Of a DNA stretch of 64,000 bases, positions 1-11,558 are shown piece after piece; within the stretch, counting starts at the first letter, position 1, and each line of letters starts with the position of its first letter. The notes under the pieces are model-generated. The model was not told the DNA's origin. It made no database searches and worked only from the letters and a program-made list of their open reading frames with translations. Source of the DNA: Betaproteobacteria bacterium (GTDB lineage Bacteria; Pseudomonadota; Gammaproteobacteria; Burkholderiales; JAEUOS01); contig JAQGMJ010000045.1 in the NCBI GenBank assembly GCA_028292405.1, positions 1-64,000 of the forward strand, written 5' to 3'. Both the position numbers and the translations under genes were made by a program.

Positions 1-388
1 CCACCTAGATGCAGTCGCCCTGCAATTGAATCAGCGCCCCAGGAAAACCCTGGACTTTATGTGTCCAGCTGAGAAAATCGAGACCTTTGTTGCATCGATC
101 GGTTGAATCCGCCATAGTTTTATCAGGTTCTGCTGGCGAGGTGGCTGAAAACCGGGACGTGGCGTTTTTTGAAAACTCTCAGGTTTTGTCAGGTTCGAGA
201 ATCCCTATCGGAGGAACGCGGGATGCGCTGCGCTCCAGGCTGGCCGCGTGATCCGACCTACCGGGGCCTTGCTATGCCGTGCCAGGCATAGCTGCATTGC
301 AAGCGCTCCCCTGCTCTTTTCCGGGCGCGCGCTTTAGACTCCGACGTTGATTTCGGCCAGCCGGCCGGTCCATATTGGGGCTTGCGCA
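1..388. other. Left-edge intergenic stretch without a convincing gene
   Basis: No reading frame here looks like a real protein. A perfect 8-bp inverted repeat with a 6-base loop (GCTATGCC...GGCATAGC) lies at 271-292, without a T-run. The stretch around 75-115 resembles, from memory, the terminal regions of IS5-type elements, but no transposase remains in the window, so a mobile-element edge is only a guess. Confidence 0.35.
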
Positions 389-1168
389 GTGGAGCACACC
401 TACACAGAACTGAAGGTCGACATCGAAGGCCATGTCGCCGTCTTCACCCTGAACAGCCCGCCAGTCAACGCGCTTACCCGCGTGCTCAACGACGAGTTGA
501 CCAACGCGCTGGACCGCGCTTCCGAACTCGATGAAATCCGCGCCGTGGTGCTGACGGGCGCCGGCAAGGTGTTTTGCGCGGGGGCGGACCTGAAGGGCCG
601 CGCGGCCATCATCAAGGGGCCGGGCGATCTGCTGGCGCATTCGCGCCGCACGCGCGAGTGCTTTCACGCCATCCGCGAATGCGCCAAGCCGGTGATCGTG
701 GCGCTGAATGGCGCGGCGCTGGGCTCCGGGCTGGCGATGGCGGCTTCGGCCGACATTCTGCTGGCGTCGGAAAATGCCACACTCGGCCTGCCGGAAATCG
801 ACGTCGGCCTGCTCGGCGGCGGGCGCCACGGCATGCGTCTGTTTTCCCACTCGCGCCTGCGCCGCATGATGCTCACCGGCTACCGCGTGCCGGCCGAGGA
901 GTTGTATCGCCTGGGCATCATCGAGGCCTGCACCACGGCCGAGCGCCTGCTGCCGGCGGCGCTGGAAATGGCGCAGGCCATCGCCTCCAAGAGCCCGCTT
1001 TCCACCCGCCTGGCCAAGCACACGCTCAACACCATCGAAGACATGAGCCTGCGCGACGGCTACCGCTACGAGCAGGACATGACCGCTGCGATCGCCAAGA
1101 CCGAAGACGCACAGGAAGCGCGCCTGGCGTTCGCCGAAAAGCGCGCGCCGGTGTTCAAGGGAAAATAG
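389..1168 (+). CDS. Enoyl-CoA hydratase/isomerase family protein (crotonase fold)
   Basis: A 259-residue crotonase-superfamily protein, the usual size for a single-domain hydratase. The oxyanion-hole segment FCAGADLKG sits near residue 65. In NGAALGSGLAMAASADILLA the first catalytic Glu of classical hydratases (in GGGCELA) is replaced by Ala. The second acidic position, in LPEIDVGLLGG, is kept. Activity may therefore be isomerase-, hydrolase- or lyase-like rather than simple hydration. I chose the GTG at 389, which has a GGGG ribosome-binding element just upstream; an in-frame TTG at 347 would add 14 unlikely residues. The CoA-transferase gene follows after 14 bases, so the two form an operon that probably activates and modifies an organic acid as its CoA thioester. 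The substrate is unknown. Confidence 0.85.
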   Translation: MEHTYTELKVDIEGHVAVFTLNSPPVNALTRVLNDELTNALDRASELDEIRAVVLTGAGKVFCAGADLKGRAAIIKGPGDLLAHSRRTRECFHAIRECAKPVIVALNGAALGSGLAMAASADILLASENATLGLPEIDVGLLGGGRHGMRLFSHSRLRRMMLTGYRVPAEELYRLGIIEACTTAERLLPAALEMAQAIASKSPLSTRLAKHTLNTIEDMSLRDGYRYEQDMTAAIAKTEDAQEARLAFAEKRAPVFKGK

Positions 1169-1182
1169 GCGGAGACACACGC

Positions 1183-2412
1183 ATGGAGCAAGACAAGGGG
1201 CCGCTGTCCCACCTTCGCGTGCTCGACCTGAGCCGCATCCTTGCCGCCCCCTGGGCCGCGCAGATTCTCGCCGACCTCGGCGCGCAGGTGGTCAAGGTCG
1301 AACGCCCCGGCGCCGGCGACGACACCCGCGCCTGGGGCCCGCCCTTCCTGAAAGACGCGCAGGGGAATGACACGCGCGAGGCCGGCTACTTTCTCGCGGT
1401 CAACCGCGGCAAGCGCTCGATCACGGTGAACCTCGACAGCGCCGAGGGCCAGGCCATCGTCAAGAAGCTGGCGATGCAAAGCGACATCGTGCTGGAGAAC
1501 TACAAGGCCGGCACCCTGGCGCGGTTCGGGCTGGATGCCGATTCATTGCGCAAGCTGAACCCGCGCCTGATCTACTGCTCCGTCACCGGCTTCGGGCAGA
1601 CCGGCCCGCGCCGCGACCAGGCCGCTTACGACTTCCTGATCCAGGCCATGGGCGGGCTGATGAGCGTCACCGGCGAGCGCGACGGCAAGCCCGGCGCCGG
1701 CCCGCAAAAAGTCGGCGTGCCCATCGTCGACCTGATGACCGGCATGTACACCGCCGTCTCGGTGCTGGCCGCCGTCGCCCGGCGCAACGAAAGCGGCGTC
1801 GGCGACAACATCGACATCGGCATGCTCGACGTGCAGGTGGCGACGCTCGCCAACCAGGCGATGAACTACCTGCTCTCCGGCAAGACGCCCAAGCGCGGCG
1901 GCAACGCCCACCCCAACATCCAGCCGCAGGACGTATTCGAGTGCGGCGATGGCGCGGTCATCCTGGTGGTCGGCAACGACCAGCAATTCGCCCGCCTCTG
2001 CGAAGTGCTGGGCCAGCCGGAGTGGGCGCAGGACGAGCGCTTTCGCACCAACCCGCAACGCGTGCGCAATCTGGACGTGCTCGCGCCAGCGCTGCGCCAC
2101 ATCTTCGCCGCATGGAAGCGCGCCGAGTTGATCGCCGCGCTGGACGCCGCCGGCGTGCCCTGCGGCCCGATCAACAGCATCGCCGAAGTCTTCGACGACC
2201 CGCAGGTGAAGGCGCGCGACATGCTGCAATACGCGCCCCACCCGGCCGGCGTTGCCGCGCCCCAGGTGGCCAGCCCGATGCGCTTCGCCGAAGCGCCGCT
2301 CGCCCGCCCCGCGGCGCCGCCGCTGCTGGGGCAGCACAGCGAAGAGATACTGCTGGAGCTCGGCTATGACGACGCGGCCATCGCGGCGCTGCGTGGCGCC
2401 GGCGCGATCTAG
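1183..2412 (+). CDS. CaiB/BaiF family III CoA-transferase
   Basis: A 409-residue family III CoA-transferase. The N-terminal segment RVLDLSRILAAPWAAQILADL and the motif KVERPGAGDDTR are typical. The conserved Asp that forms the mixed anhydride is in VPIVDLMTGMYTA. The C-terminal GVPCGPINSI and LLGQHSEEIL blocks are also family hallmarks. The start at ATG 1183 follows GGAGA by a good spacing; a much longer frame reaching back to 574 only overlaps the crotonase gene and is not coding. It is likely co-transcribed with the upstream crotonase and would move CoA between acids. It is a different subgroup from the formyl-CoA transferase further right, since it has RILAAP where Frc has HVQAGP. Substrate not predictable. 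Confidence 0.9.
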   Translation: MEQDKGPLSHLRVLDLSRILAAPWAAQILADLGAQVVKVERPGAGDDTRAWGPPFLKDAQGNDTREAGYFLAVNRGKRSITVNLDSAEGQAIVKKLAMQSDIVLENYKAGTLARFGLDADSLRKLNPRLIYCSVTGFGQTGPRRDQAAYDFLIQAMGGLMSVTGERDGKPGAGPQKVGVPIVDLMTGMYTAVSVLAAVARRNESGVGDNIDIGMLDVQVATLANQAMNYLLSGKTPKRGGNAHPNIQPQDVFECGDGAVILVVGNDQQFARLCEVLGQPEWAQDERFRTNPQRVRNLDVLAPALRHIFAAWKRAELIAALDAAGVPCGPINSIAEVFDDPQVKARDMLQYAPHPAGVAAPQVASPMRFAEAPLARPAAPPLLGQHSEEILLELGYDDAAIAALRGAGAI

Positions 2413-2476
2413 GCCATGCGCCGCGCCCACTCTTGGCGCTGCCCGTTCGAGGCGATTCGTCCCGCGTGGCTCGTTC

Positions 2477-2588
2477 GGCGCAGCTCTTTTGGCGCAGTTC
2501 TTTTGGCGCAGCTCTTTTGGCGCAGTTCCTTTGGCGCAGCTCTTTTGGCGCAGCTCTTTTGCCGAGATTCCTTTGGCGCAGTGCGCCT
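2477..2588. repeat. 14-bp tandem repeat, about eight units
   Basis: Units of the form GGCGCAG(C/T)TC(T/C)TTT repeat with an exact 14-base period at 2477, 2491, 2505, 2519, 2533, 2547, 2561 (degenerate) and 2575. The period is not a multiple of three, and the array lies between two convergent genes, so it is not coding. It reaches the stop codon of the gene on the minus strand. Confidence 0.9.
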
Positions 2589-3159
2589 AACGCAACTCGG
2601 CGTGCTGCGGCAGCGGAAACGCCGGCGCCACGCCCTCGGGCAGCGGAATCTCGTGTGCGTTAAGCGTCATCGCCACCATGGTGTAGTAGCCGATCAGCCC
2701 GGTCAGCTCCACCACCGTACGCTCGCCGAAGCGCGCCAGCGCACGTGCATAAGCCACGTCCGACACCGACTTGTAGCGGTTCAGCTCGACCGCGTATTGA
2801 TGGATGATCGCGTCGTCCTCCGCCAGCCCCTCCGGCGTGCGCTCGGCGAGGATGGCTTCGATGATCGCCGTCCCGATGCCCGCCTTCTCCGCCTCCAGGC
2901 GATGCGCATACCACTCGAAGGGCGAGCGGCAATGCCGCCCGGTGACCAGGATGGCGATTTCGGCCTGGCGCCGCGTCAGCGTGGTGTCGTAGCGCAGCAG
3001 CGCACCCAGCGCCTGCCAGCGGTCCGCCAGCTCGGGGTTGTGGATCGCCGCGCGCAGCGGGCCCTGCACCCGGCCGCGCGGGCCGGAGACCACCTTGTCG
3101 TAAACCCGGCGCTGTTCCGGGCTCATGGTTTCAGGCGTGGGCAGGGTAATGCGGGGCAT
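2587..3159 (-). CDS. Carboxymuconolactone decarboxylase family protein
   Basis: A 190-residue all-helical protein of the AhpD/carboxymuconolactone decarboxylase superfamily. The recognisable core runs from about residue 60 to 110 (LTRRQAEIAILVTGRHCRSPFEWYAH). The Cys-x-x-Cys pair of AhpD peroxidase reductants is absent; EWYAH occupies that position, as in the non-redox decarboxylase-like branch. I start it at ATG 3159, which is preceded by AAGGAGA; upstream in-frame codons add an unlikely extension. It is convergent with the CoA-transferase and lies downstream of a LysR gene on the same strand. Function is probably in aromatic or organic-acid breakdown, but the substrate is unknown. Confidence 0.8.
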   Translation of the reverse strand: MPRITLPTPETMSPEQRRVYDKVVSGPRGRVQGPLRAAIHNPELADRWQALGALLRYDTTLTRRQAEIAILVTGRHCRSPFEWYAHRLEAEKAGIGTAIIEAILAERTPEGLAEDDAIIHQYAVELNRYKSVSDVAYARALARFGERTVVELTGLIGYYTMVAMTLNAHEIPLPEGVAPAFPLPQHAELR

Positions 3160-3332
3160 GCTGTCTCCTTGTGCGATGTCTGGTTTGTTGCCGCTGAGGG
3201 CCGGCGATAATGGTTGCCGCCGATTGCAGCCCACGTGTCGCCGGCGATTCTCTGTTGCCGTCGCCGGCGACGCTCAGGCGGCGAGCATACCAACCCGCGC
3301 CGCGCCGGACTACGCCCGGCGGCGCATCTCAG

Positions 3333-4319
3333 CTATGCCGCCGCGGGACTAGCTTCCTGCGGGCGCAGGCGCCACATGCCGCGCTGCGCCATCTCGTCGA
3401 CGATTTCCACGATCTCGCGCACCACCAGCGTCACCGCCTTGTCCGGCCCCTTGGACTTCGCCGTCACCATCGATACCATGCGCTGCAGCGGCGGGCCGAC
3501 CACCCGCGCCGCCTGCAGCTTGCCCTCTTCGAACTCCTGCCATACCGCGTGCAGCGGCAGCACCGTGTAGAGCTTCTCGCGCTCCACCAGCGAGCGCATC
3601 AGCGGCAGCGAATCGGCCTCGATCACCGGCGACAGCGTGATGCGCTGCTGGCGCGCCAGCGCGTCCAGCGCGTTGCGCAGGCCGTTTGGCGCACTCGGCA
3701 AGATGAAGGGCAGGCCGTCGAGCGCGGCAAACGGCACCTCTTCCCCGGCGGTGAGCACATCGCCCGGCGCGCCGATCAGGTAGCTGTCCACCGTGGCGAG
3801 CGACTGCTCCTCCTCCGGCAAGGCCGGGCCGTAGCGGTAAAGGATGGCAATGTCCACCCGCGCATCGGTCAGCCATTCCTCCACCTGCCCGCTCGAGCCT
3901 TCGAGTATCTTCAGGTGTACCGAGGGAAAGCGCGCGCGCACCCGGGTGAACAGCTGCCCGACCAGATGGTGGCCGATCGATGGCAGCGTGGCAATGCGCA
4001 CCTGCCCCACCGGCTCGTGCGCCTCGCCGCGCAACTCGGCCTGCAGTTGCTCCGCGCCCTCCAGCAAGGCTTTGACCTGCGGAAAAATTCGCCGCCCAGT
4101 CTCGGAGAGATCGACCCCGCGCCCGGTACGGTTGAACAGACGGGCGCCGCATTCGCGCTCCATCGCGTTGAGCTGGCGGCTCAGCAGCGACTGGTTGCTG
4201 TCGAGAAACAGCGCCGCGCGCGTCAGGCTGCCGAGCTCGGCAATAGCGAGAAAGACGCGCCACTTTTGCAGGTCGGCGGCGACGTCCAGCTTGATATTGG
4301 TGGCTTTGAAGGTCTGCAT
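3333..4319 (-). CDS. LysR family transcriptional regulator
   Basis: A 328-residue LysR-type regulator. The winged-helix domain is at residues about 14-75 (LQKWRVFLAIAELGSLTRAA followed by SNQSLLSRQLNAMERE), and the rest is the substrate-binding-like effector domain. It lies divergent from the flavin reductase/Bug receptor pair, the classic position for a LysR regulator controlling its neighbours. ATG 4319 is chosen because the residues from MQTFK onward look like a normal LysR N-terminus. The frame stays open upstream through a 12-bp tandem repeat that would encode Arg-Thr-Pro-His repeats, so a longer form cannot be excluded. The effector is unknown, perhaps a small organic acid. Confidence 0.88.
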   Translation of the reverse strand: MQTFKATNIKLDVAADLQKWRVFLAIAELGSLTRAALFLDSNQSLLSRQLNAMERECGARLFNRTGRGVDLSETGRRIFPQVKALLEGAEQLQAELRGEAHEPVGQVRIATLPSIGHHLVGQLFTRVRARFPSVHLKILEGSSGQVEEWLTDARVDIAILYRYGPALPEEEQSLATVDSYLIGAPGDVLTAGEEVPFAALDGLPFILPSAPNGLRNALDALARQQRITLSPVIEADSLPLMRSLVEREKLYTVLPLHAVWQEFEEGKLQAARVVGPPLQRMVSMVTAKSKGPDKAVTLVVREIVEIVDEMAQRGMWRLRPQEASPAAA

Positions 4320-4331
4320 TGCGGTGAGGGT

Positions 4332-4403
4332 GCGATGAGGGGCGCGATGAGGGGTGCGATGAGGGGTGCGATGAGGGGTGCGATGAGAAGCGCGATGCGG
4401 GGT
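4332..4403. repeat. 12-bp tandem repeat in the LysR/flavin reductase intergenic region
   Basis: Units GCGATGAGGGGT recur with an exact 12-base period starting at 4332, 4344, 4356, 4368, 4380 and 4392, the last two diverged. The array is just upstream of the LysR start codon and in frame with it, encoding RTPH-like units on the minus strand. It lies in the divergent control region, so copy number could affect spacing of promoter elements. Confidence 0.88.
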
Positions 4404-4629
4404 ACGGTGCAGCGGTCCGCCGGCCCGTCCGACGATGGAAACAGCGGCTGACTTTATCACGCTCACGCCGCCTGCATACCTGATATGTCTGCCCGGTATC
4501 TGGCCGCGCCGGCAGCGCCGTTTTCTAATGACGGGCTGCGCAAGCGCCGGCCATTGCCCGGCGGCACAACAAGTTCTCGAGACAAATCCCGCTACCTTTA
4601 GCTCCGCCCACCGGCAGAACACCTCTCCC

Positions 4630-5292
4630 ATGCAGGAATACACCTTCATCGACCAGGCCGAGCTCGACCGCGAAGCCGCCTACCGCCTGATCATCGGCTG
4701 CGTGGTGCCGCGCCCGATCGCCTGGATCACCACCCTGAATGCCGACGGCAGCGTCAACGCCGCGCCCTTCAGCTCGTACAACTACGTCGCCACCGACCCG
4801 CCGATGCTGGCCATCAACATCGGCGCCCGCGGCACCGGCTTCAAGGACACGGCGCGCAACATCCGCGACAACGGCGAGTTCGTCGTCAACGTCGCCACCG
4901 AAGCCGCGATGGAAGTGATGCACGTCAGCGGCGCCGAATACCCGCCCGGCGCCAGCGAAACCAGCGCCCTGAACATCCCCCTGCTGCCGAGCCGCCGCGT
5001 CAAGCCGCCGCGCATTGCCGCAAGCCCGGTGCAGATGGAATGCCGCCTCGACCAGGCGATCAAGCTCGGCCGCGGCGGCAACACCCTGTACATCGGCGAG
5101 GTGCTGGCCTTTCACCTGTCGAACGACATTTACGACGGCAAATACGTGGATAGCGTCAAGATGCGCCCGATCGCCCGCCTCGGCGGCCCCTACTACGCGG
5201 CGCTCGGAGAAATCTTCCACCGCCCCTTGCTGAAAAATCCGCCGGTCAACGAAGCCGCCGCGGCCCCCGGAGACCAGGAGACCCCCGCATGA
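4630..5292 (+). CDS. Flavin reductase family protein (DIM6/NTAB type, FMN-binding)
   Basis: A 220-residue protein of the flavin reductase-like FMN-binding split-barrel family. The N-terminal RLIIGCVVPRPIAWITTLNA, followed by NAAPFSSYNYVATDPPML, is the signature FMN-binding stretch. GTGFKDTARNI and FVVNVATEAAMEVMH follow as expected. ATG 4630 is chosen as start; the open frame reaches further upstream to 4435 but that part has no family resemblance. Its stop overlaps the start of the next gene by four bases (ATGA), so it is translationally coupled to the Bug receptor. Members of this family serve as flavin suppliers for monooxygenases or as stand-alone flavoproteins; no partner oxygenase is visible nearby. 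Confidence 0.85.
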   Translation: MQEYTFIDQAELDREAAYRLIIGCVVPRPIAWITTLNADGSVNAAPFSSYNYVATDPPMLAINIGARGTGFKDTARNIRDNGEFVVNVATEAAMEVMHVSGAEYPPGASETSALNIPLLPSRRVKPPRIAASPVQMECRLDQAIKLGRGGNTLYIGEVLAFHLSNDIYDGKYVDSVKMRPIARLGGPYYAALGEIFHRPLLKNPPVNEAAAAPGDQETPA

Positions 5293-6263
5293 ACCTCAAG
5301 CCCCTGCTGCGCACCGCGCTCTGCGCCCTCGCCTATGCCGTGCTCGCGCCCGCGCAGGCGCAGAACTGGCCGAGCCGGCCGATCCACATCATCAACCCCT
5401 ACTCCCCCGGCGGCCCGTCGGACGCGGTCATCCGCGTACTAACCGAGGGCCTGGGCAGCGAGTTGGGCCAGCCGTTCGTGATCGAGTCCAAGCCCGGCGG
5501 CGGCACCGTGATCGGCGCCGCCTATGTCGCCAAATCGGCGCCCGACGGCTACACCTACCTGCTCTCCACCGTCGCCCCGCTGATCCTGCAACCGGCGATC
5601 AACCCTGCCCTGCCCTACGACGCGCAGCGCGACTTCGCCCCGGTCGGCCTGATCGCCTCGATCCCCAACCTGATCACCGTCCATCCTTCGGTGCCGATCA
5701 ACAACCTCAAGCAACTGGTCGACTACGCCCGCGCCAATCCCGGCAAGCTCAACTACGCCTCCGCCGGGGCCGGCACCGGGCCGCACCTGGGCGCCGAGCT
5801 GTTCTCGCGCATGGCCAACATCAAGATGACCCACGTCCCCTACGGTGGCGCCGCTCCCGCGGTGCTGGGCGTGCTGGGCGGCCAGGTACAGGTCTCCTGG
5901 GTCAACATCACCCCGCAGATTGCACATGTGCGTGCCGGCAAGCTGCGCCCGATCGCCATCGGCAGCGCGCAGCGCTCATCGCTGTTTCCCGAGGTGCCGA
6001 CCGTGATCGAGTCCGGCTATGCCGGCTACATCTCGGAATCGTGGAACGGCCTGGTCGCCCCGGCCGGCACCCCAAAAGCCGTGATCGCCAAACTGGCCGA
6101 AGCGATGGGCAAGGTAATGGCAGCGGCGAAGACCAAGGAGGTGCTGAACAACATCGGGGCGCTGAACATCTCCGCCGGGCCGGAGGAATTCGCCGCCTAT
6201 ATCAAGGAAGACGAAAAGCGCGAAGTGCCGCTGATCAAATCGCTCGGGCTGACGAATAACTAG
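5289..6263 (+). CDS. Tripartite tricarboxylate transporter (Bug family) periplasmic receptor
   Basis: A 324-residue Bug/TctC-family periplasmic binding protein. A Sec signal peptide ends near residue 24 (LAPAQAQNWPSRPI). The conserved WPSRPIHIINPYSPGGPSDA and ESKPGGGTVIGAAYVAKSAP blocks that line the ligand site follow, and the C-terminal domain has VPTVIESGY. No tctA or tctB gene is adjacent, which is normal for the many orphan Bug receptors of Burkholderiales. These may share permeases with other loci or act as sensors. It overlaps the flavin reductase gene by four bases and probably belongs to the operon facing the LysR gene. The ligand is likely a carboxylate but cannot be named. Confidence 0.9.
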   Translation: MNLKPLLRTALCALAYAVLAPAQAQNWPSRPIHIINPYSPGGPSDAVIRVLTEGLGSELGQPFVIESKPGGGTVIGAAYVAKSAPDGYTYLLSTVAPLILQPAINPALPYDAQRDFAPVGLIASIPNLITVHPSVPINNLKQLVDYARANPGKLNYASAGAGTGPHLGAELFSRMANIKMTHVPYGGAAPAVLGVLGGQVQVSWVNITPQIAHVRAGKLRPIAIGSAQRSSLFPEVPTVIESGYAGYISESWNGLVAPAGTPKAVIAKLAEAMGKVMAAAKTKEVLNNIGALNISAGPEEFAAYIKEDEKREVPLIKSLGLTNN

Positions 6264-6289
6264 GAAACAGGGAACGAGGCAGTTCAGGT

Positions 6290-6754
6290 TTACCAGCGCA
6301 GCAAATGCCGGCCGGTCGGAGAAGAGAGGAAAATGAACACGGTCACATTGACGACAACGGTAAACCAGAATACGACCCGGAAAGAAACCTTGCTGGATTT
6401 GTGACGCAACAGTTGTTGCGCGATGATCGCGCCCGGCCAGCCACCGACAAGGCCGAACACCAGCAGCGTGCTTTCCGAAATGCGGCTGCCAGCGGATTTC
6501 GCCGCCGACTTGTCGATGGCATAGGCGACAAAGGCGACCAGGCTCATCAGGCCGTACACGCCCGCCACCCACGCCGGCACGCGCCAGAACAAGGTGGCGG
6601 CAAGATAGAGAAGCATGAACAGCACAATCGCCGCCAGGCGCACCGCGTTTTGCCTTGTACGCCGCGAGCGCCCTGGCGCCGGCTCGCGCTTTTGCCCCGG
6701 CGCCGCGGAACCCGGTCCAGGGCTAGGGGCGCGGCGCCGGGGTTGCGCTGGCAT
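6290..6754 (-). CDS. DUF1294 family membrane protein
   Basis: About 154 residues with a basic, Pro-rich N-terminus of roughly 38 residues, then membrane segments [16 protein letters not shown] and [19 protein letters not shown]. The DUF1294 signature [19 protein letters not shown] follows, then a final helix near [15 protein letters not shown]. Some DUF1294 proteins carry an N-terminal cold-shock domain; this one does not. The ATG at 6754 overlaps the end of ftsB by 32 bases, and a GTG at 6778 is an alternative, so expression is probably coupled to the pyrG-kdsA-eno-ftsB operon. No biochemical role is known for the family. Confidence 0.75.
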   Translation of the reverse strand: MPAQPRRRAPSPGPGSAAPGQKREPAPGRSRRTRQNAVRLAAIVLFMLLYLAATLFWRVPAWVAGVYGLMSLVAFVAYAIDKSAAKSAGSRISESTLLVFGLVGGWPGAIIAQQLLRHKSSKVSFRVVFWFTVVVNVTVFIFLSSPTGRHLLRW

Positions 6755-7112
6755 TGACGCCGGCCGTTGCCGGAGCACCGGCGCCGGTCTGCGCGGAAGG
6801 CATCACGGTGCCCACCGTGGGCATCGGCGCCGCAGCATCGAGCACCTGGAAAAACAATTCGTCGTCGCGCACCATGCCGAGCTCGTAGCGCGCCCGCTCC
6901 TCAACCGCGCCGACGCCGTTTTTCAGGTCGCGCACTTCGGCATCCATCCCGGCATTGCGGCGCTTGAGGTTATCGGTGATCAGCTTTTGCGCCGTCACCT
7001 GGCGGTCGATCTCCCACACGCGCAGCCAGCCGCCCTTGCCGAGCCACAGCGGGTACTGCAGCAGCACCAGCAGGGCGAGAAAGGTATAGGTCAGCGTGCG
7101 CTGGACCGGCAT
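6723..7112 (-). CDS. ftsB: Cell division protein FtsB
   Basis: A 129-residue single-pass membrane protein. It has a short cytoplasmic N-terminus, one transmembrane helix ([18 protein letters not shown], about residues 8-25), then a periplasmic coiled coil ([20 protein letters not shown]) and the FtsB/DivIC block [19 protein letters not shown]. FtsB joins FtsL and FtsQ to activate septal peptidoglycan synthesis. The first 90 residues are standard. The last 38 are a low-complexity Ala/Pro/Thr tail longer than in E. coli FtsB. It lies directly after eno, the usual gamma- and betaproteobacterial location, with only 17 bases between. ATG 7112 fits the family length and the membrane topology. Confidence 0.93.
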   Translation of the reverse strand: MPVQRTLTYTFLALLVLLQYPLWLGKGGWLRVWEIDRQVTAQKLITDNLKRRNAGMDAEVRDLKNGVGAVEERARYELGMVRDDELFFQVLDAAAPMPTVGTVMPSAQTGAGAPATAGVNASATPAPRP

Positions 7113-7129
7113 GGCGTCGTGTGCAGAAC

Positions 7130-8437
<1,308 letters not shown>

Positions 8438-8470
8438 TCAAATAGGTGCCGCGCAAACTCGCGGCCCAAT

Positions 8471-8503
8471 CGTTACAGCAAGTCTGCTACAGCGTTACAG
8501 CAA
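8471..8503. repeat. Short direct duplication at the 3' end of kdsA
   Basis: The 11-mer CGTTACAGCAA occurs at 8471-8481 and again at 8493-8503, a 22-base offset. The right copy contains the kdsA stop codon (TTA on the + strand at 8495-8497). The left copy reproduces it beyond the gene end, which suggests a small tandem duplication of the gene terminus. Confidence 0.7.
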
Positions 8504-9334
8504 ATCCTGCTCGGCGAACCGGCGCTTTTTCACCACCGCGTCCAGTTCGATCAAGGTTTCCAGCAATTCCTGCATGCGGTCCAGCGGCCAGGCGTTGGGC
8601 CCATCGGAAAGCGCCTTGGCCGGGTCCGGGTGGGTTTCCATAAACACGCCCGCCACCCCTGCCGCCACCGCCGCGCGCGCCAGCACCGGCACGAACTCGC
8701 GTTGCCCGCCGGACTTGTCGCCCTGCCCGCCCGGCTGCTGCACCGAGTGGGTTGCATCGAACACCACCGGGCAGCCGGTACCGCGCATCACCGCAAGGGA
8801 GCGCATGTCCGACACCAGCGTGTTGTAGCCGAAGGAAGCGCCCCGCTCGCAGACCATGATGTTGTCGGCGTTCGACGCCTCGCGCGCCTTGTTGACCACG
8901 TTCTGCATGTCCCAGGGCGAAAGGAACTGTCCCTTCTTGATGTTCACCGGGAGTCCGGCGGCAGCTACCGCCTGGATGAAATTGGTCTGCCGGCACAGGA
9001 AGGCCGGGGTCTGCAGCACGTCGACTACCGCCGCCACTTCCTCGATCTCCGGCGTGTCGTGCACGTCGGTGATCACCGGCACGCCGATCTGCGCCTTCAC
9101 TTCGGAAAGAATCTTCAGCCCGGTCTGCATGCCGAGGCCGCGGAACGACTTCGACGAGCTGCGGTTCGCCTTGTCGTACGAGGACTTGTAGATGAAGGGG
9201 ATGCCGAGCTTGGCCGTCATCTCCTTCAGCCGCCCCGCCGTCTCCATCGCCATTTCGCGCGACTCGACGACACAGGGCCCCGCCAGAAGAAACAGCGGCT
9301 TGTCAGCCCCGACTTCGAATCCGCACAGCTTCAT
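8495..9334 (-). CDS. kdsA: 3-deoxy-8-phosphooctulonate (KDO-8-P) synthase
   Basis: A 279-residue KDO-8-phosphate synthase that condenses PEP with arabinose 5-phosphate for the lipopolysaccharide inner core. The N-terminus [19 protein letters not shown] and the [11 protein letters not shown] loop are diagnostic, as are [41 protein letters not shown] and [16 protein letters not shown]. The residues [19 protein letters not shown] have Asn, not Cys, at the first position, which points to the metal-independent class. Located between pyrG and eno in the conserved cluster; the presence of LPS biosynthesis fits a Gram-negative cell. Confidence 0.97.
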   Translation of the reverse strand: MKLCGFEVGADKPLFLLAGPCVVESREMAMETAGRLKEMTAKLGIPFIYKSSYDKANRSSSKSFRGLGMQTGLKILSEVKAQIGVPVITDVHDTPEIEEVAAVVDVLQTPAFLCRQTNFIQAVAAAGLPVNIKKGQFLSPWDMQNVVNKAREASNADNIMVCERGASFGYNTLVSDMRSLAVMRGTGCPVVFDATHSVQQPGGQGDKSGGQREFVPVLARAAVAAGVAGVFMETHPDPAKALSDGPNAWPLDRMQELLETLIELDAVVKKRRFAEQDLL

Positions 9335-9390
9335 GAGTCCGACTCTCTATCAAACCGGCGGCGCGCCGCGCTCGCCGTTGCACATCTTGC

Positions 9391-11112
<1,722 letters not shown>

Positions 11113-11282
11113 TTACACTAATTGCACAATGCTTTCAGGATTTGATACGCACTTTCCGATGGGCCGGTCCGTGCATCCGCGTCAGTGCCCTCCTACGCGC
11201 GACGCCGCCCGCAACCGACAGCCCCGGGCACCCGCATTGCATAAGATCGCCTCATCGTCATCACCGAAAAAAGAGGCAGGCC

Positions 11283-11480
11283 ATGTTATTCGACTACAAC
11301 GGCATCATCGGCTTGATCATCCTTGTCCTGGACATCTGGGCGATCATCAACATCGTCAAAAGCGGCGCGCCGGACACCAACAAGATTTTGTGGGTGGTGA
11401 TCGTCATCCTGCTGCCGCTGATCGGCCTGATCCTCTGGTTCTTCCTGGGGCCGGGCAAGAAACGCGGCACTTCGTTCTAG
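11283..11480 (+). CDS. Small PLDc_N-domain membrane protein
   Basis: A 65-residue peptide with two hydrophobic helices, IIGLIILVLDIWAIINIV and ILWVVIVILLPLIGLILWFF, and a basic tail. This matches the phospholipase D nuclease N-terminal (PLDc_N) domain found in cardiolipin synthases and sigma-Y antisigma-type peptides, here as a stand-alone protein. ATG 11283 follows AAGAGGCA. The gene lies alone between divergent pyrG and a convergent MFS gene and ends in a strong hairpin. Stand-alone members are common in proteobacteria and have no assigned activity; a role at the membrane is all that can be said. Confidence 0.8.
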   Translation: MLFDYNGIIGLIILVLDIWAIINIVKSGAPDTNKILWVVIVILLPLIGLILWFFLGPGKKRGTSF

Positions 11481-11501
11481 CCGCGGCAACATCGCATCCG
11501 G

Positions 11502-11540
11502 CGCCCATGCCGCCCGTCTCGCGGGCCGCATGGGCGTTTT
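11502..11540 (+). terminator. Rho-independent terminator after the PLDc_N gene
   Basis: A 15-bp stem with one mismatch (CGCCCATGCCGCCCG at 11502-11516 against CGGGCCGCATGGGCG at 11522-11536), a 5-base loop, then TTTT and TTG. It ends the plus-strand PLDc_N transcript and also lies just beyond the stop of the convergent MFS gene. Confidence 0.82.
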
Positions 11541-11558
11541 GTTGCATGGGTGCGCTGC

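Noticed and set aside
1183..2412. Second formyl-CoA transferase
   Set aside because: It lacks the HVQAGP motif and glycine loop of Frc and is far from the oxalate genes; only the general family III pattern is shared.
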